Shown piece by piece: positions 4,533 through 5,651 of a stretch of 5,651 nt of DNA. The notes below the pieces were generated by a model. The model was not told where the DNA came from. It saw only the letters and a list, made by a program, of their open reading frames with translations, and ran no database searches. Positions within the stretch are counted from its first letter, which is position 1; the number at the start of each line of letters is the position of its first letter. Both the position numbers and the translations under genes were made by a program. The DNA is from Candidatus Aenigmatarchaeota archaeon (GTDB lineage: Archaea; Aenigmatarchaeota; Aenigmatarchaeia; GW2011-AR5). Location of the stretch: NCBI GenBank assembly GCA_016198645.1, contig JACQIE010000004.1:1-5651 (forward strand), read 5' to 3'.

Positions 4533-4923
4533 TCCCGCCTGCCAGCGGGCGGGGGAACGCTTTTTCCAAGTCATTCATGATATCATCCGCGTCTTTCGCT
4601 GTTATCGGATTTGGGGACGTGTCTTCCTGCTCCACAATCTCCGGCAGATAATAAGACGCGTGCTCGTATCTGCGGCTGAAAAACATTTCGCTGCCGTCAG
4701 GCGCTTCATAATACGCATGGACTTTGGACGCTGCCCAGTCTATAGTGAACAGCACCCTTGCCATGTCTATAACGTATAACTCATGGTTCTGCTTCGGATT
4801 AACCGCCAAAGGAGAACCTTTCGGCCCGTACGTGACTTGCATGCCATACTGGTCTGCAGTGACTTCCAGCCAGTACTCTCGCCCTTTCACAGATTCCGGA
4901 ATAATAAAACGATACTTTGCCAT
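4522..4923 (-). CDS. Hypothetical soluble protein, 133 aa
   Basis: Starts at ATG 4921-4923 (MAKYRFIIPESVKG) and stops at 4522. The first about 80 residues alternate hydrophobic and charged residues as in beta strands (REYWLEVTADQYGMQVTY, ELYVIDMARVLFTIDWA), with many aromatic residues. The C-terminal part is acidic and helical (TAKDADDIMNDLEKAF), then ends in a proline/glycine tail. No signal peptide, membrane segment, cysteine or recognisable catalytic motif is visible. A TATA-like TTTAATA (4946-4952 on the minus strand) lies 26 bp upstream with no clear ribosome-binding site, so leaderless initiation is likely. The gene follows the MATE gene on the same strand by 24 nt and could also be read through from it. 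Function unknown. Confidence 0.74.
   Translation of the reverse strand: MAKYRFIIPESVKGREYWLEVTADQYGMQVTYGPKGSPLAVNPKQNHELYVIDMARVLFTIDWAASKVHAYYEAPDGSEMFFSRRYEHASYYLPEIVEQEDTSPNPITAKDADDIMNDLEKAFPRPLAGGITS
4534..4565 (+). terminator. GC-rich hairpin plus T-run after the secreted-protein gene
   Basis: CCCGCC (4534-4539) pairs with GGCGGG (4548-4553), starting 2 nt after the TAA of the plus-strand gene, and a TTTTT run follows at 4561-4565. It lies inside the 3' coding end of the convergent minus-strand gene, so it must also encode that protein's tail. The 7-nt gap between stem and T-run is longer than in a classical intrinsic terminator; archaeal termination depends mainly on the T-run. Confidence 0.35.
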
Positions 4924-4945
4924 CTCTTACTAAGGAGCGCAAGGC

Positions 4946-4952
4946 TATTAAA
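4946..4952 (-). promoter_or_regulatory. TATA box of the 4522-4923 gene
   Basis: TTTAATA on the minus strand is centred about 26 bp upstream of ATG 4923. It overlaps the stop codon of the upstream MATE gene (4948-4950), giving the downstream gene a possible promoter of its own. Confidence 0.42.
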
Positions 4953-5651
4953 GAAATTCCCTGCGCGTTTTCTTTTTCCACGAGCCGCTGCGGAAGACTA
5001 CGAGAGAGAGCAGCGCCGCCATGAAGAACGAGAGCGGGAAAGACCACCACAGTCCGGCATAGGACAGGGGCGTGTAGTATGCGAGCGCGTAAGCGAGAGG
5101 GAACCGGACGACCCAGAAAAGAACGAGAGTTATTGCCATTGACAGCATCGTGTGCCCCGCGCCTTTCAGCGTGCCGCGCACGACTTCCTGAACCGCCATG
5201 AAGCCGAAGGACAGCGCAATGATGTTCAAAAAGCCCTCGGTTATCCCTATCACGTAGGCATCGGCTATGAACACGGACGCAATGGCGCGGGAGAATGCAA
5301 AAGTGAGCGCGCCCAAAACCGTCATGATGGTAAAGCCCGTGAGTATGCCCAGCGTCGTCGCTTTCTCCGCGCGCTCTGTTTTTTCCGCGCCCATGTTCTG
5401 GCCTACTAACGCTGTAGTTGCCATCGCGAGCCCGGCAGCCGGGATGACGAAGAACGAAAGAACGCGTATGCCTATTCCATAGGCGGCTATTACCTCGGTG
5501 CCGAAGGGCGCGACCAAAAACGTCATGGCCATCAGCCCGAGCGATATGGACGCCAGTTCCGCAGAAGCCGGCGCGCCGAGCCTTATGGTTTTCCATAGCA
5601 TCTCCATGTGCGGGCGCATAATCGTGACGCGCATCCCGCCGGTCCCGCGCA
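4948..5651 (-). CDS. MATE-family multidrug/toxin efflux transporter, partial (C-terminal half)
   Basis: The visible part is the second, pseudo-symmetrical bundle of a MATE antiporter, a membrane protein that exports cationic drugs or metabolites using a Na+ or H+ gradient. The frame continues to the window edge without a stop (RGTGG before the internal Met at 5634), so the N-terminal half lies outside and that Met is not the start. Typical family segments are LWKTIRLGAPASAE at the beginning of helix 7, VIAAYGIGIRVLSFFVIPAAG and GLAMATTALVGQNMGAEKTERA, then VVRGTLKGAGHTMLSM and VVRFPLAYALAYY. About six transmembrane helices are visible. It ends with a basic tail (SWKKKTRREFL). The substrate and the NorM-like or DinF-like subgroup cannot be decided from this half. 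Confidence 0.92.
   Translation of the reverse strand, partial: RGTGGMRVTIMRPHMEMLWKTIRLGAPASAELASISLGLMAMTFLVAPFGTEVIAAYGIGIRVLSFFVIPAAGLAMATTALVGQNMGAEKTERAEKATTLGILTGFTIMTVLGALTFAFSRAIASVFIADAYVIGITEGFLNIIALSFGFMAVQEVVRGTLKGAGHTMLSMAITLVLFWVVRFPLAYALAYYTPLSYAGLWWSFPLSFFMAALLSLVVFRSGSWKKKTRREFL

Noticed and set aside
4799..5596. A 265-codon open frame on the minus strand overlapping the MATE gene
   Set aside because: It lies in another frame of the same strand as a clear MATE transporter, and its product is rich in Arg, His, Cys and Gly with no domain pattern. It is a shadow of the real gene.

Overview
The window comes from an archaeon. The evidence is a group II chaperonin (thermosome), an archaeal-type UMP kinase, tRNA genes without an encoded CCA, a tRNA-Ile with small introns that fold into bulge-helix-bulge splice sites, and TATA-like boxes about 26 bp upstream of start codons or tRNA 5' ends. 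Several short leaderless genes and tRNA introns at unusual positions recall small-genome lineages such as the Micrarchaeota and other DPANN archaea. That placement is an inference, not something the sequence proves.

Layout, left to right. (1) At 1-74, minus strand, is the 5' part of tRNA-Val(CAC). It is cut by the window edge and carries about 26 extra nucleotides with a strong hairpin in its D-loop. (2) At 128-208 is a possible 26-residue membrane peptide facing away from that tRNA. (3) At 201-842, minus strand, is UMP kinase (pyrH). (4) At 893-1360 is an unknown helical protein, divergent from pyrH, with one TATA box between the two. (5) At 1385-1620 is copy A of a structured element that has a second copy later. 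(6) At 1664-1774, minus strand, is tRNA-Ile(GAU) with two introns of 17 and 21 nt. (7) At 1926-3527 is the thermosome subunit, behind a promoter whose TATA box is the centre of a 22-bp dyad. (8) At 3527-3770 is copy B of the element, starting at the thermosome stop codon. (9) At 3861-4532 is a two-gene unit: a two-helix membrane protein and a secreted, cysteine-containing, C-terminally anchored protein. (10) At 4522-4923, minus strand, is an unknown soluble protein. (11) At 4948-5651, minus strand, is the C-terminal half of a MATE-family transporter, cut by the window edge.

Functionally this is a mix of housekeeping genes (nucleotide synthesis, protein folding, two tRNAs), an efflux transporter and several unrecognised small proteins. 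No large defence or biosynthetic system is visible. The most interesting material is non-coding: the paired elements A and B, which share a fold and also a minus-strand reading register, and the two intron-bearing tRNAs.
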